From: Phycisphaerales bacterium
GTDB lineage: Bacteria > Planctomycetota > Phycisphaerae > UBA1845 > Fen-1342
Assembly (NCBI GenBank): GCA_016716475.1
Contig: JADJWG010000004.1
Location: 124,001 to 188,000, forward strand
Length of the DNA stretch: 64,000 bases
Reading direction: 5' to 3'
Made by a program: the position numbers and the translations under genes
Shown here: one piece after another, positions 35,305-44,421 of the stretch
How positions within the stretch are numbered: position 1 is the stretch's first letter
How the letters are laid out: each line of letters starts with the position of its first letter
The notes under the pieces: model-generated
What the model saw: only the letters and a program-made list of their open reading frames with translations
Told to the model about the DNA's origin: nothing
The model's database searches: none

Positions 35305-37083
35305 TCAGGGCACCCTTTGCAAGCGACTGCCCGGTATGAATAGATACTCAAGCCGAGCGTGTTCTTCGTCGTATGCCTCGATTGACCCGGTTGGGTCGTA
35401 ATCCGCCTGGACAAGCACACGTCGCAGGGGACCATCAGGCGGGAGGGGTCGCAATAGTACCGTGTGTGGACCGGCCCCGAGCAGTGCGGTGCTCTCCACC
35501 AAGGCGCGGGCAGGACCGGCATGGTCCTGCCGGGCGACCCAGGCGTTGACCACTTCCGTGGCGGGTGATGGTACAAAGGCCGGTCCGGGCGTGAAACGGA
35601 AGTGCAGGCGATCTGCGCCACTGATCCACAACTGCCGCTGGACTTCCCCGTCCGCGCTGAGCCGTTCCTCCTGAATGCGGATGTCCACCAGGGTGGCACG
35701 GGTGCCGACTCGGCGGCTATCGGCCGACCATTCGTAGGATTCAGCCCGCGCACCCAGTTCCCAACGCGCTCGCAGGAGGACTCCCAAGCCGCGCCGCTCC
35801 TGTTCGACTTCGCCCCTGTAGCCGGGGGTGGTACTCGCGTCCGCGGGGCGGCGGCGCACGTGCAGCAGCGCTGCGCCGTCCGTGAAGCGCTCGTCCACAG
35901 CGGCGCGTCCCCAACGTTGCACGGGTCCCAGGCGCCCAAGATCGCGTGCCAGCCGGATGCCGGCGGCCTCGGCGGTGTCGAGTTCGGGCAAGAAGGAATG
36001 CGGGAGGATGCGGAGTTGCGAAAGGATGTCGGTGACGGCCGCGACGGCACCACGGAAGGCCGGCTCGGAGGTATCGAGCAGTAGCAGAACGGCCTCGGTC
36101 GGGCTGCTCCAAACGATCCAGGCCGCGCGCGGTTCGCCCCACAAGGGTGTCCCCGCAGGCGGCACCAGTGCGGCAATCTGGACGCCGTCGGCGCGGCGCG
36201 CAGTGGTCAGCCACGTTGCGGAATTCCACCGCAGCCAATTTTCGGCGGCGATATCGGCCAGCAGGTCTTGTGGGGTGCGTCCGTGTGCCAGCCAGGTGCG
36301 GTAGATCGCAAGTGACCAGCTCGGCAGACCATCGATCAATCCGCTGATGTGGACACCCGGCACGGCTTCGAGGGCCGGTGCGGCGAACACCCAGCCGGGA
36401 CTCACAGGCAGTTCGAGCCCGGCGGCGGTGAGCGCCTCCTGGGGCGTATGGTCGAGACCGGCGCCTTCGAAACGGACGGTGGTGCAGAGATCGTCAAAAA
36501 TCTCCCAGTCCGCGGTGCGCATCATCAGGAGCGGTTCGTAGGTGAGCTTGAGGACTTGGCCGCGCGGAAGGCAGGTGAAGCGAACAACGCGCTCGCGGCG
36601 TACCTGCGGCGCGAGCGGTACAGTTTGCCGGAACTCGATCGCAGGCAGTCCACCGAGCAGCGCAGGCTGCACCTGGCGCGCTGTCACGCCGCCGGTGAGG
36701 AACGGCGTCGTGACCAGGATCTCGGGGGCGACGAAGCGGTCAAGTTCATGGTATTCCACGGTGACGGCGCGTTCGTACCGGCCGCGCCGGCGGTCTCCCC
36801 GGGCGACTTCCAACTGGAATCTTCCGGGGACGTCCGGGCTGGGCAGCCAGTCGCGGGGCACACGTACACGAACGGGGGTGCCCGGGACGACTTGCGGGGG
36901 TCCGAGTGCGCGCGCGTCGTGGACCTGAATCCAGGCGAGGCCGAGCGTCAACGCGAGCAGCGAGCCGGTGACAACGCTGAGCAGCCAGGTACGGCCGGGG
37001 CGTGCGCCGATGTGCATCTCCGGGAGCATGCGGGGGATGATACGGTGTGGCACACGGGGAGCCAACGCAGGACGTGATTCCAT
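35305..37083 (-). CDS. Hypothetical membrane-anchored protein
   Basis: A 592-residue protein I do not recognise. One transmembrane helix lies near residues 33-52 (WLLSVVTGSLLALTLGLAW); the rest is probably exported. The ectodomain is rich in beta-strands and in W/R, without cysteine pairs or enzyme motifs. The first ~25 residues are basic. Starts at ATG 37029 or 37017 are also possible. It follows gdhA on the same strand at ~200 bp, with a hairpin between. Confidence 0.6.
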   Translation of the reverse strand: MESRPALAPRVPHRIIPRMLPEMHIGARPGRTWLLSVVTGSLLALTLGLAWIQVHDARALGPPQVVPGTPVRVRVPRDWLPSPDVPGRFQLEVARGDRRRGRYERAVTVEYHELDRFVAPEILVTTPFLTGGVTARQVQPALLGGLPAIEFRQTVPLAPQVRRERVVRFTCLPRGQVLKLTYEPLLMMRTADWEIFDDLCTTVRFEGAGLDHTPQEALTAAGLELPVSPGWVFAAPALEAVPGVHISGLIDGLPSWSLAIYRTWLAHGRTPQDLLADIAAENWLRWNSATWLTTARRADGVQIAALVPPAGTPLWGEPRAAWIVWSSPTEAVLLLLDTSEPAFRGAVAAVTDILSQLRILPHSFLPELDTAEAAGIRLARDLGRLGPVQRWGRAAVDERFTDGAALLHVRRRPADASTTPGYRGEVEQERRGLGVLLRARWELGARAESYEWSADSRRVGTRATLVDIRIQEERLSADGEVQRQLWISGADRLHFRFTPGPAFVPSPATEVVNAWVARQDHAGPARALVESTALLGAGPHTVLLRPLPPDGPLRRVLVQADYDPTGSIEAYDEEHARLEYLFIPGSRLQRVP

Positions 37084-37237
37084 GTGGCTTGGCCGGGTAG
37101 CTCACGTAGCCGGGTTCGTGTCAGGATGCGTGCGATTCGGCGCGCTGCCTGGATCTGACAACCGCGGTAGTTGCGGAGCGTTCTGTGCAGAGCGAACCCC
37201 CCCGCGGAAGGGGCAGCTTGGGGCCATCTCACAGGAT

Positions 37238-37263
37238 GAATCCCGACCCTGCGGTCGGGATTC
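37238..37263 (-). terminator. Strong hairpin downstream of gdhA
   Basis: GAATCCCGACC (37238-37248) and GGTCGGGATTC (37253-37263) form a perfect 11-bp stem with a CTGC loop, 28 bp past the gdhA stop. No U-run follows, so termination efficiency is uncertain; it could instead protect the 3' end. Confidence 0.5.
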
Positions 37264-37290
37264 GGTGAAGCCGGTGCTGCCGGCGCCCGC

Positions 37291-38652
37291 CTACACCAGC
37301 CCCTGGTCGAGCATGGCATTGGCGACTTTGAGGAAGCCCGCGATGTTCGCGCCGTTCACGTAGTTGCCCGGCGTGCCGTAGGCCGCGGCGGTCTGCGCGC
37401 AGACATCATGAATGTTCACCATGATGCCGTGCAGTTTCGCGTCGACTTCCTCGCGTGACCACGCCATGCGCAACGAGTTCTGGCTCATCTCCAGCCCTGA
37501 AACCGCGACGCCGCCCGCATTTGCGGCCTTGCCGGGGCCGTACAGTGTCCGCGCTTCCAGGAACACGCTCACACCCTCGGGCGTGGTCGGCATGTTCGCG
37601 CCTTCGGATACGCAGGTGCAGCCGCTTTTCACGAGGTGGTTCGCATCCGCGGCATTGATCTCATTCTGCGTTGCGCACGGCAGGGCCACGTCGCACGGCA
37701 CCGCCCACAGCGGGTTGCTGTCGGCGGTCGCGGGGGTGTCGTGGTAGTGCGCCTGCGGGAACTTGTCCTTATACTCCTTCATCCGCCCGCGGCGCACGTT
37801 CTTGAGTTGCATCACATACTCGAGTTTCTCGCGCGTAATGCCGGATTCGTCCAGCACGAAGCCGTTCGAATCGGAGAACGTGAGCACCTTGCCGCCGAGT
37901 TGCAGCACCTTCTCGGCCGCATACTGCGCCACGTTACCGGAGCCGGAGATGACGACGCGCTTGCCTTTCAGACTTTGCCCCCTGGTCTTCAGCATCTCCT
38001 CGGCGAAGTAGACGCAGCCGTAGCCGGTGGCCTCCGGGCGAATGAGCGAGCCGCCCCAATTCAGTCCCTTGCCGGTCAGGACACCCTCGAAGGAGCGTGT
38101 CAGTCGCTTGAACTGGCCGAAGAGGTAGCCGATCTCGCGTCCGCCGACACCGATGTCGCCCGCGGGGACATCGACATTGGCGCCGATGTGACGGAAGAGC
38201 TCGTTCATGAAGGACTGGCAGAAGCGCATGACCTCCATGTCGCTCTTCCCCTTGGGGTCGAAGTCGCTACCACCCTTGCCGCCACCCATGGGCAGCGTGG
38301 TGAGCGCGTTCTTGAAAATCTGCTCGAAACCGAGGAACTTGATGATGCCGAGGTTGACGGAGGGGTGGAAGCGCAACCCCCCCTTGTAGGGACCGATCGC
38401 GGAATTGAACTCCACCCGCATGCCGCGGTTCACCTGGACGTCGCCGCGGTCGTCCATCCAGGGGACGCGGAAGAGGATGACCCGTTCTGGCTCAACCAGC
38501 CGCTCGAGCATCTTCGCCTTGCGGAACTCGGGGTGTTTATCGAGTACGGGGACGAGCGATTCGACGACTTCGTGGACGGCTTGGTGAAATTCCTTCTGCT
38601 CGGGGTTGCGGGAAATGACTTCCTGCATGAACGACTGCACGAGACTGGACAT
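37291..38652 (-). CDS. gdhA: NADP-specific glutamate dehydrogenase
   Basis: A 453-residue hexameric enzyme that makes glutamate from 2-oxoglutarate and ammonium. PYKGGLRFHPSV (catalytic Lys region), LPMGGGKGGSDFDPKGKS and PAGDIGVGGREIGYLFG are canonical, and SGSGNVAQYAAEKVLQLGGKVLTFSDS is the Rossmann motif of the NADP class. Length is standard. The start ATG 38652 follows GGGAG. It is divergent from the small membrane gene at 38946. Confidence 0.96.
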   Translation of the reverse strand: MSSLVQSFMQEVISRNPEQKEFHQAVHEVVESLVPVLDKHPEFRKAKMLERLVEPERVILFRVPWMDDRGDVQVNRGMRVEFNSAIGPYKGGLRFHPSVNLGIIKFLGFEQIFKNALTTLPMGGGKGGSDFDPKGKSDMEVMRFCQSFMNELFRHIGANVDVPAGDIGVGGREIGYLFGQFKRLTRSFEGVLTGKGLNWGGSLIRPEATGYGCVYFAEEMLKTRGQSLKGKRVVISGSGNVAQYAAEKVLQLGGKVLTFSDSNGFVLDESGITREKLEYVMQLKNVRRGRMKEYKDKFPQAHYHDTPATADSNPLWAVPCDVALPCATQNEINAADANHLVKSGCTCVSEGANMPTTPEGVSVFLEARTLYGPGKAANAGGVAVSGLEMSQNSLRMAWSREEVDAKLHGIMVNIHDVCAQTAAAYGTPGNYVNGANIAGFLKVANAMLDQGLV

Positions 38653-38945
38653 GATGGGCTCCCTTGGCGAGGTCGGGCATGGCTGGGCGTGGGATCTGCG
38701 AAACACACCGTGACGGGACGAGCGGCCATACTCTGGCACCCCTTCCAACCGGGGATTCTCGCGCGCCGCTTCCCGGGATGCAATGAAGGGGCGCGGTGCC
38801 GGGACAGGGTCGGTTCCGGAAGTGATCCGGATTTCTAAACCCGCCTACGTCGTGTGTGGATTACACTGCTCACAGCGGAACCGCGTGCTGCGCCGCAGGT
38901 CCCAGGCGGGCTACCGGTGGCGCCGGCTGTCACGACGGAGAAGTG
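38653..38945. other. Divergent spacer between gdhA and the ESCRT-region genes
   Basis: About 290 bp holding the promoters for leftward gdhA and the rightward gene set. No RNA gene was recognised. Confidence 0.35.
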
Positions 38946-39353
38946 ATGGAAACAACCGGTGGGATTTTCGGACGCCTCAGCGAAAAGATCCTGGGTTGGA
39001 TTGCGCTGGGGCTGCTGATACTGGCGGGCGTCGGTCTGTGGCAGATGGGCCCCGACGGCCGCGGTGCGCTCTGGAGTGCCATCTGGCGTACGATGGCGTG
39101 GATAGCCGTGGCGGCGGTCCTGCCGTGGGTCGTGCGGCTCTTCATCACGCGGCTGCTCGCGCTCAGTTCGAACTGGGCCGGTGTGGGCCTGATCGCAGCC
39201 CTGACGCTGCTGAACATCGTGCTGGGCTTGATTCTGATGGGTGGTTTCCCCGGGTCGGGCTGGGGTTGGATCGTGGCCTTGGCCGCGGTGGGGACCGCCG
39301 GAACGTATAATTACCTGGTGTCGGAATATCTCGCGGAACAGGCGGGGGGCTGA
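38946..39353 (+). CDS. Small polytopic membrane protein
   Basis: A 135-residue protein with about four hydrophobic segments, a short charged N-terminus and no recognised family. The ATG follows GGAG by 5 bases. It lies 88 bp ahead of the kinase and in the same direction as the ESCRT-like genes, so it may be the first gene of that set. Confidence 0.6.
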   Translation: METTGGIFGRLSEKILGWIALGLLILAGVGLWQMGPDGRGALWSAIWRTMAWIAVAAVLPWVVRLFITRLLALSSNWAGVGLIAALTLLNIVLGLILMGGFPGSGWGWIVALAAVGTAGTYNYLVSEYLAEQAGG

Positions 39354-39441
39354 GGGTGCTTGCGGGTGTGAATCCGGCCTGGGTTTGCGGCGTTCCGGCG
39401 GGCGGCCGGTCTCGCCGCCCGTGCCAGCAAGGGAGTTCGGC

Positions 39442-40542
39442 ATGAGCAGCACGCGTTACCAGCCCGGCCTCCGCGTGAGCGAGTACATCCTGGAATCCGT
39501 GCTCGGGGCCGGTACGTTCGGGGAGGTCTGGCGCGCTCGCCACCATGTCTGGAAGACGGACGAGGTTGCCGTCAAGCTGCCGACCGAGCCGGAGTACGTC
39601 CGCTACCTACAGCGGGAGGGGCTGGTCGTCCACGGTCTGCGGCACCCGAACATCGTGCGTGTGCTGGGTCTTGATCCCTTCGCGGATCCGGCGTACCTCG
39701 TGATGGAACTCGTGCGTGGACCGTCGCTGCGGGCGGTGCTGCTTGAAAACCCGCGCGGCTTGCCGCTACCGGTGGTGCGCGCCATCCTGCGCGGCATCGT
39801 CCTCGCAATGGAGGCGGCGCATACCGCCGGTTTGGTGCATCGCGACTTGAAACCCGGCAACATTCTACTGAACCTGGAGGGTGAGCCGCTTTCGCGACTC
39901 ACGGTCGAGCAGGTCAAGGTCGGCGACTTTGGTCTGGGCTTTTCCACCGGGGATACGCTCCGTTCGATCATCGAGCAGTCGGTTTCGCTCGAGCGGGCTG
40001 AACGGCCGGACCATCTCGCCGGCACGCTCGCCTACATGGCCCCCGAATTGCGCGACGGCCGGCAGGCGCCGGATGCCCGCTCCGACTTCTACGCCGTGGG
40101 AATTATGCTGTTCGAAATGCTCACCGGTGAACGGCCGGCGGGCGCCGAGCTGCCCAGTACGATGCGCGCGGAGACACCGGCCGCGCTCGATGAACTTTTC
40201 CGCCGGCTATACGCCCGGCCGGAGAACCGCTTGGCAACAGCGGCCGACGTGCTGCGCGAGTTGGACAAGGACACGGACACGTCCGTGCGGAACGTGGGTC
40301 GGGCGGAGGCGGGACGGGCGCGGGTCGCCCGGGCCTACCCCGGCCCGGCGCGGGCACTGCGGCAGCCGGCGAATTGTAGAGCGTGCGGTGGAGTCGTGGA
40401 TGTGTCCGACAATTTCTGTGTGCATTGCGGGCTGCAGCGCCTGGCGACGGTGCGGCGGTGTGGGGCGTGCGGGGGCTATCCGGCCCCGGATGACAGCTTC
40501 TGCATCTTCTGCGGCGCCGCCCTGACCGTGGCCCGGGAGTAA
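39442..40542 (+). CDS. Serine/threonine protein kinase with C-terminal zinc ribbons
   Basis: A 366-residue Hanks-type kinase. The glycine loop LGAGTFGEVW, K45 (VAVKL), the catalytic loop H133-RDLKPGN and D162-FG are intact, and TLAYMAPEL closes the activation segment, so it should be active. A linker leads to two CxxC-x(n)-CxxC zinc ribbons (residues ~312-360: CRAC/CVHC and CGAC/CIFC). There is no transmembrane helix. The next gene starts 6 bp later and also has a zinc ribbon, this time with a membrane helix, so the two may pair. Confidence 0.88.
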   Translation: MSSTRYQPGLRVSEYILESVLGAGTFGEVWRARHHVWKTDEVAVKLPTEPEYVRYLQREGLVVHGLRHPNIVRVLGLDPFADPAYLVMELVRGPSLRAVLLENPRGLPLPVVRAILRGIVLAMEAAHTAGLVHRDLKPGNILLNLEGEPLSRLTVEQVKVGDFGLGFSTGDTLRSIIEQSVSLERAERPDHLAGTLAYMAPELRDGRQAPDARSDFYAVGIMLFEMLTGERPAGAELPSTMRAETPAALDELFRRLYARPENRLATAADVLRELDKDTDTSVRNVGRAEAGRARVARAYPGPARALRQPANCRACGGVVDVSDNFCVHCGLQRLATVRRCGACGGYPAPDDSFCIFCGAALTVARE

Positions 40543-40548
40543 GTTGAG

Positions 40549-40836
40549 ATGCCCCTGGCCGATATTGGATTATCGCTGCTGTGGGTGGTCGGGGCACTGG
40601 TTGTCGGCTTTGTCGCATTTTTCGCGATCATCACGCTCGCGGTATTCAGGGCTGTGGCCGACGTATTTGGGTTGTTGCAACCCCGGCCACGGCCAGTCTC
40701 AGCAACCGGAGCCGGTTTGAGCGGGCAGCTCCGCTGCTCCGATCCCAAATGCTGCCATGGGAATCTGGCGGGTGCGCGGTATTGTGCGCGCTGCGGGCGG
40801 GTGCTGCTTCCCGGACGTGCCCGAGGCAGCCCCTGA
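40549..40836 (+). CDS. Membrane protein with C-terminal zinc ribbon
   Basis: A 95-residue protein with one long hydrophobic segment (~8-35) and a C-terminal CxxxxC...CxxC zinc-binding motif (CSDPKC...CARC). The GGGAG at the end of the kinase gene serves as its ribosome site. It recalls the zinc-ribbon membrane proteins found beside PspA- and SPFH-type genes; it could anchor or recruit the cytoplasmic partners encoded downstream. No enzyme motif. Confidence 0.62.
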   Translation: MPLADIGLSLLWVVGALVVGFVAFFAIITLAVFRAVADVFGLLQPRPRPVSATGAGLSGQLRCSDPKCCHGNLAGARYCARCGRVLLPGRARGSP

Positions 40837-41042
40837 GAAACGGCAAATGGCGGCCCCGAAGAAAAGGGATTGTGCGGCGAATCCCGTAGGGCGGCCGGGC
40901 TGCCGGGAGATGCGGCGCCGGCAGCAGATGATACGCTGTTGGCATGTACGGTCGATGGGTCCGTGGCCCGAAGCAACGGTGACAAGTTCTTAGATCCAAG
41001 CGTGCGCCGGGAGCACCTTAGCGAAGGAATCGTGACCAGCCC

Positions 41043-42500
41043 ATGGATGACCGCAGCCGGTACCGCCTGTTCGAGGAGCAGTTCCTGCAGCAGTTGCGCG
41101 CTCGGGCGCGGGGGCTGTTAGGTCGGACACTGCCGGCGGACGGGGTGCAGTTTGAGGCGTTGCCTGACGGATTGGATGGGGTGCGGGCGACGTTGATGCG
41201 CTTACAGCGGTTCGAGCGCGGTCTGTTGGAGCAGCTTCCGGGGACGCAGGCCGTGCAGGGGCGGTTTGCACGGCGCGTTTTTGGCCCGTTTCACCGGACG
41301 GTTGCGCGGCTGCGGGCCCAGGTTCTCACGCCGCTCGACGCGTTGCTGCAGGGGACAGCACCGGGCCCCGTCGGGCGCGATGCCGTGCTCGATGCCCTCG
41401 CACGCTACGATCTCCTCCCGCAGCGCGAACGGCCGACAGCGGCCGTGTTCGCGAGCCCGACGGGCTTCACACCGGAAGCGCGGGCCTTGGTGCATAGCCA
41501 GGCAGGGCTGACACTGGTCCTGCTGGGAGGGCGGGAGGACGGGGGCTGGGATGTCGAACTGCCGGAGCGCCTCCGGCGGACTCCGTGGGCCCAGCTCTTT
41601 GATTTGGAATCGCACGGCGAACGGTTGAAGCGACTGCTGTATCATCTGGAGCAGAGCGCGGCCGAGCTCGACTCCCGCGGCCTGGCTCTGCCGGAACTGG
41701 CAGACCGGCTGGGTCTGCCCACAGCGCAGGTCGAGACCCTCGTGCGGCAGGCCTGCCGCCAGGACCCGCGGCTGTTGACGGTCGTACACGATGGTACCGT
41801 GCACGTGTCGCGCAGTCCGTTCGCCGAAGAGAGCGCCACCATGAACCTGAGAACGTGGTTCCGCACACTCCTGCGTCTGAAACCCACGGTAGGTGAGCGC
41901 GTCCGACAGATGACGGCTCAGCGGGTGCAGCTCGAGCAGCAGCGTTACGAGCTTGACCGCCGCGTGGATGCGCTCGAGGCGGAAGAGCGCGCTGCGATCG
42001 AGAAGGGGGCGGCCGCGAAGACCGACGTGGAGCGCAAGCAGTTGGCTGGGAAGCTGGTGCGTGTGCGGCGGGACTTGCGGCGGGTACGGTCGCAGGCCGA
42101 GGTGTTCACGAAGCAGATCGACATCCTGGGCACGCACATTCATCACCTGGCACTGGCCGAGCAGGGCAAGCGCGTGACGTTGCCGAGTGCGGCGGAGTTG
42201 ACCCAGGAAGCGGCCCAGGCCGAACAGATGATGCGTGAGCTCGCGATGAACGCGGACCTGGCAACAGGTATCGAGGTGGGCGCGAGTTCGCCCCTGGGTG
42301 ACGACGAGGAGGCCGCGATCATGGCTGAGTTTCGGCAGGCCGCGGCCGATGCGGCCCCCGACGCGGTCGGGACGGAGCCCGCGCGGCAGTCGGCGCCCGA
42401 CGGCCGCGTGCCGGAGAGTCCGTCGCGCGCCGCGGCGGACCGCGGCGGCGGGGCGGAGCGGGCGCCGGATCCGAACCAGCGCGGTGCCGAGCGGGCCTAG
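41043..42500 (+). CDS. CHMP7-like protein: winged helix plus ESCRT-III-like region
   Basis: A 485-residue cytoplasmic protein, not assigned to a family by sight. Residues ~1-115 are helical. Residues ~130-190 form an alpha/beta segment (AVFASPTGFTPEARALVHSQ) recalling degenerate nuclease-like domains. Residues ~211-258 (LALPELADRLGLPTAQVETL then LLTVVHDGTVHVS) fit a winged helix. From ~268 on, a long basic coiled-coil with Snf7-like spacing follows, then an acidic helix (DDEEAAIMAEFRQAA) and a disordered tail. Winged helix before an Snf7 core is the order in CHMP7. The ATG lacks a close ribosome site; AAGGA is 14 bases up. The function is inferred from architecture and neighbours. Confidence 0.55.
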   Translation: MDDRSRYRLFEEQFLQQLRARARGLLGRTLPADGVQFEALPDGLDGVRATLMRLQRFERGLLEQLPGTQAVQGRFARRVFGPFHRTVARLRAQVLTPLDALLQGTAPGPVGRDAVLDALARYDLLPQRERPTAAVFASPTGFTPEARALVHSQAGLTLVLLGGREDGGWDVELPERLRRTPWAQLFDLESHGERLKRLLYHLEQSAAELDSRGLALPELADRLGLPTAQVETLVRQACRQDPRLLTVVHDGTVHVSRSPFAEESATMNLRTWFRTLLRLKPTVGERVRQMTAQRVQLEQQRYELDRRVDALEAEERAAIEKGAAAKTDVERKQLAGKLVRVRRDLRRVRSQAEVFTKQIDILGTHIHHLALAEQGKRVTLPSAAELTQEAAQAEQMMRELAMNADLATGIEVGASSPLGDDEEAAIMAEFRQAAADAAPDAVGTEPARQSAPDGRVPESPSRAAADRGGGAERAPDPNQRGAERA

Positions 42501-42661
42501 GAGCGTGCTGCCGCGTCTGGGTGCGAGTGTGTACGCCGGCTCAAGCCGGCGGGGCGTCGGCTTCCGGTGGCCGATGTGGCAGAAGGTGTGAATGGCTGCA
42601 CCCGGCCCCACCCAGCGCGGGGGCGGTGATCTGTGTGAGTTCTGAGACCCGGATGCCGATC

Positions 42662-43276
42662 ATGAATTTCTTCGAGTGGCTGACGAGCAAGCGTAAGACT
42701 CTCGCGGGGATGAACGTGGCAGAGTTGCGCGCCCAGGAAATGCTGATGGAGAATGACCGCAACCGGCTCCAGGCGAAGATGCGGCAGCTCGCCAACGACA
42801 AGCACAAGATCGTCGAGCAGGGGGCCAGGGAAAAGACGCCGGAAATGCGCCGTACGATGGCGCAGCAGTTCGACCTGCTGCACACCGAGCAGATGATGGT
42901 CGCGCGGCAGCTCAACATTCGCAGCAAGGAGCTGCTGACGGTATCACGGCTGCGCATGCTGCGCGAGAATGCGCCCAGCGCTACGCTTCAGACCGGCGGG
43001 CGGGTGACGATTCGCGAGGCCGACCTGGCTTTGATCGGGCGGCTCATCGAGAGCGATCAGATCTCCACCGATATGTACCTGGAGCGCCTGGATCAGATAC
43101 TGGAGTTGGGCGCGGCCGCGGACGTGGAGACGGCCGGGTTGTCTTCGGCGGGTCAGGAGCTGATCAAGATCTGGAACGATCTCGACGCTGGGCTGATCAA
43201 AGACACGGAGTCGGCGTACGACGAAGCTGAGCGCCGTGTGCGGGAGCGTGGTACGGCGGAGGGCGCGGCGGGGTGA
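42662..43276 (+). CDS. Second ESCRT-III-like helical protein
   Basis: A ~204-residue, almost fully helical protein. NVAELRAQEMLMENDRNRLQ and AKMRQLANDKHKIVEQGAR form the long first hairpin, with a short loop (REKTPEMRR) then a third helix that ends near residue 100. A linker leads to helices near 120-150 and an acidic C-terminal helix (IWNDLDAGLIKDTESAYDEA). The order matches ESCRT-III alpha1-alpha5, but the resemblance is weaker than for the next protein and no MIM-like tail is seen. The ATG at 42653 adds three residues. Confidence 0.5.
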   Translation: MNFFEWLTSKRKTLAGMNVAELRAQEMLMENDRNRLQAKMRQLANDKHKIVEQGAREKTPEMRRTMAQQFDLLHTEQMMVARQLNIRSKELLTVSRLRMLRENAPSATLQTGGRVTIREADLALIGRLIESDQISTDMYLERLDQILELGAAADVETAGLSSAGQELIKIWNDLDAGLIKDTESAYDEAERRVRERGTAEGAAG

Positions 43277-43425
43277 CGAGGGCGCAGGAGCGTGTGTGAC
43301 CTCCCCCGAGGAATTCCGTGACCTTGGAGGCCAAGAGTATCGACTGACTTCACTGTAGTCCCCGTGTGGCTTCGTCCGCGTGTTACCATGGATCAGGGCG
43401 TGCAGTCCCGCTCGAGGAGCTTGCG

Positions 43426-44034
43426 ATGGCTCTCTTCAAGTCTCGCGAAGAACGGCGCATCGAACGTGATATGAAGATCCGGCAGGGCATCCGCCGGATC
43501 GAGAAGTCGATCGCCGAGCAGCGGAAGTTCTCCGACGAGTTTGTCAAGAACGCCCGCCACGCCCGGCAGATCGGCGACATGCAGAGCTACCAGTTCATCC
43601 GCAACTCGCTCAAGAAGACCGCCACGATCCAGAAGCTGCTCGAGCGGCAGCTCCTCGCCGTCAAGAATGCGCTGCTCATCAAGCGGCAGGCCGAGGCCAC
43701 GGCGGACTTCGCCGGCGCCATGAAGCTGATGGCGGCCGAGGTCAGCCGCATGTACGGCGAGGCCGACCTGGCAAAGACGCAGCTCGAATGGGAGAAGGCC
43801 CTCGCCCAGTCGCAGAGCATGGAGGAGCGGATGAGTCTGTTCCTCGACGGTATCGAGCAGGGTGCGGCGATGGACGTCTCGGCGGCCAGCAGCGAGGCGA
43901 TCACCGACGACGAGATCGACCGGCTGATTTCCGCCGAGGACGAGGCGGCCGGCGCCCGCGAGCAGCAGCAGCTCAGTGACCTGCGGGCGGAGCTGAACGA
44001 GCTGAAAGGCCAGGGGCAGAAGGAGAGCAAGTAG
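43426..44034 (+). CDS. ESCRT-III (CHMP2/Vps2-like) protein with MIM1-like tail
   Basis: A 202-residue protein whose layout follows eukaryotic CHMP2/Vps2: a basic N-terminus (MALFKSREERRIERDMKIRQ), a long alpha1-alpha2 hairpin with the turn at IGDMQSYQFIRNSLKKTATI (human CHMP2A has QGQMDAVRIMAKDLVRTRRY), then ERQLLAVKNALLIKRQ and FAGAMKLMAAEVSRM, then SQSMEERMSLFLDGIEQG where CHMP2A has DMKEEMMNDAIDDA. An acidic linker (DDEIDRLISAEDE) ends in D185-LRAELNEL-K194, close to the MIM1 pattern (D/E)xxLxxRLxxL(K/R). It should polymerise on membranes and be pulled apart by a MIT-bearing ATPase. GAGGAG precedes the ATG by 6 bases. Confidence 0.72.
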   Translation: MALFKSREERRIERDMKIRQGIRRIEKSIAEQRKFSDEFVKNARHARQIGDMQSYQFIRNSLKKTATIQKLLERQLLAVKNALLIKRQAEATADFAGAMKLMAAEVSRMYGEADLAKTQLEWEKALAQSQSMEERMSLFLDGIEQGAAMDVSAASSEAITDDEIDRLISAEDEAAGAREQQQLSDLRAELNELKGQGQKESK

Positions 44035-44076
44035 GAAGCGCGATCGGGGACCGGATTCAGCAAGGAGTTACAGGAA

Positions 44077-44421
44077 ATGTCTGAGACCGCACCCGTGAAC
44101 CCCCGGGTTCATTCCGATGCGCTTGCGACCCTGGCACAGCGCTTGCGCGCGGCTCTGGCCCCTCAGGCCATCTACCTCTTTGGGTCACACGCGCACGGCC
44201 AGCCCCACGCGGGGAGTGATATCGACATCCTGATCGTGCTCGCGGACGAGCAGTTTTCGACTTGGGACGTTGCCAAGCGCGGCTACAACGCCGTGGACGG
44301 ACTCGGGTTGCCGGTCGAGCTGCATTTCACCTGGAGCGAGCGCCTGCATGAACGCAGCGCAGCCGCTGGCAGTTTCGAGCAGGAGGTTGTGTCGAAGGGC
44401 AGGTTGCTCTATGCCGCCTAG
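44077..44421 (+). CDS. MNT-type minimal nucleotidyltransferase
   Basis: A 114-residue member of the MNT class. YLFGSHAHGQPHAGSDIDILIV holds the GSx(10)DxD active site, so it should transfer nucleotides from NTP and Mg. It overlaps the HEPN gene by 11 bp, the standard MNT-HEPN toxin-antitoxin arrangement, in which the MNT modifies and silences the HEPN ribonuclease. The pair interrupts the ESCRT-like gene set. Confidence 0.88.
   Translation: MSETAPVNPRVHSDALATLAQRLRAALAPQAIYLFGSHAHGQPHAGSDIDILIVLADEQFSTWDVAKRGYNAVDGLGLPVELHFTWSERLHERSAAAGSFEQEVVSKGRLLYAA

Noticed and set aside
41202..42611. 469-codon antisense frame across the CHMP7-like gene
   Set aside because: No domain pattern; a shadow of the + strand gene, which has its own helical periodicity and operon context.
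43426..44034. Reading the helical protein as PspA/Vipp1
   Set aside because: PspA-type alpha0 and long alpha1-alpha2/3 hairpin features are absent, while the length, turn and acidic MIM1-like tail fit CHMP2/Vps2. A neighbouring Vps4-MIT ATPase supports this.
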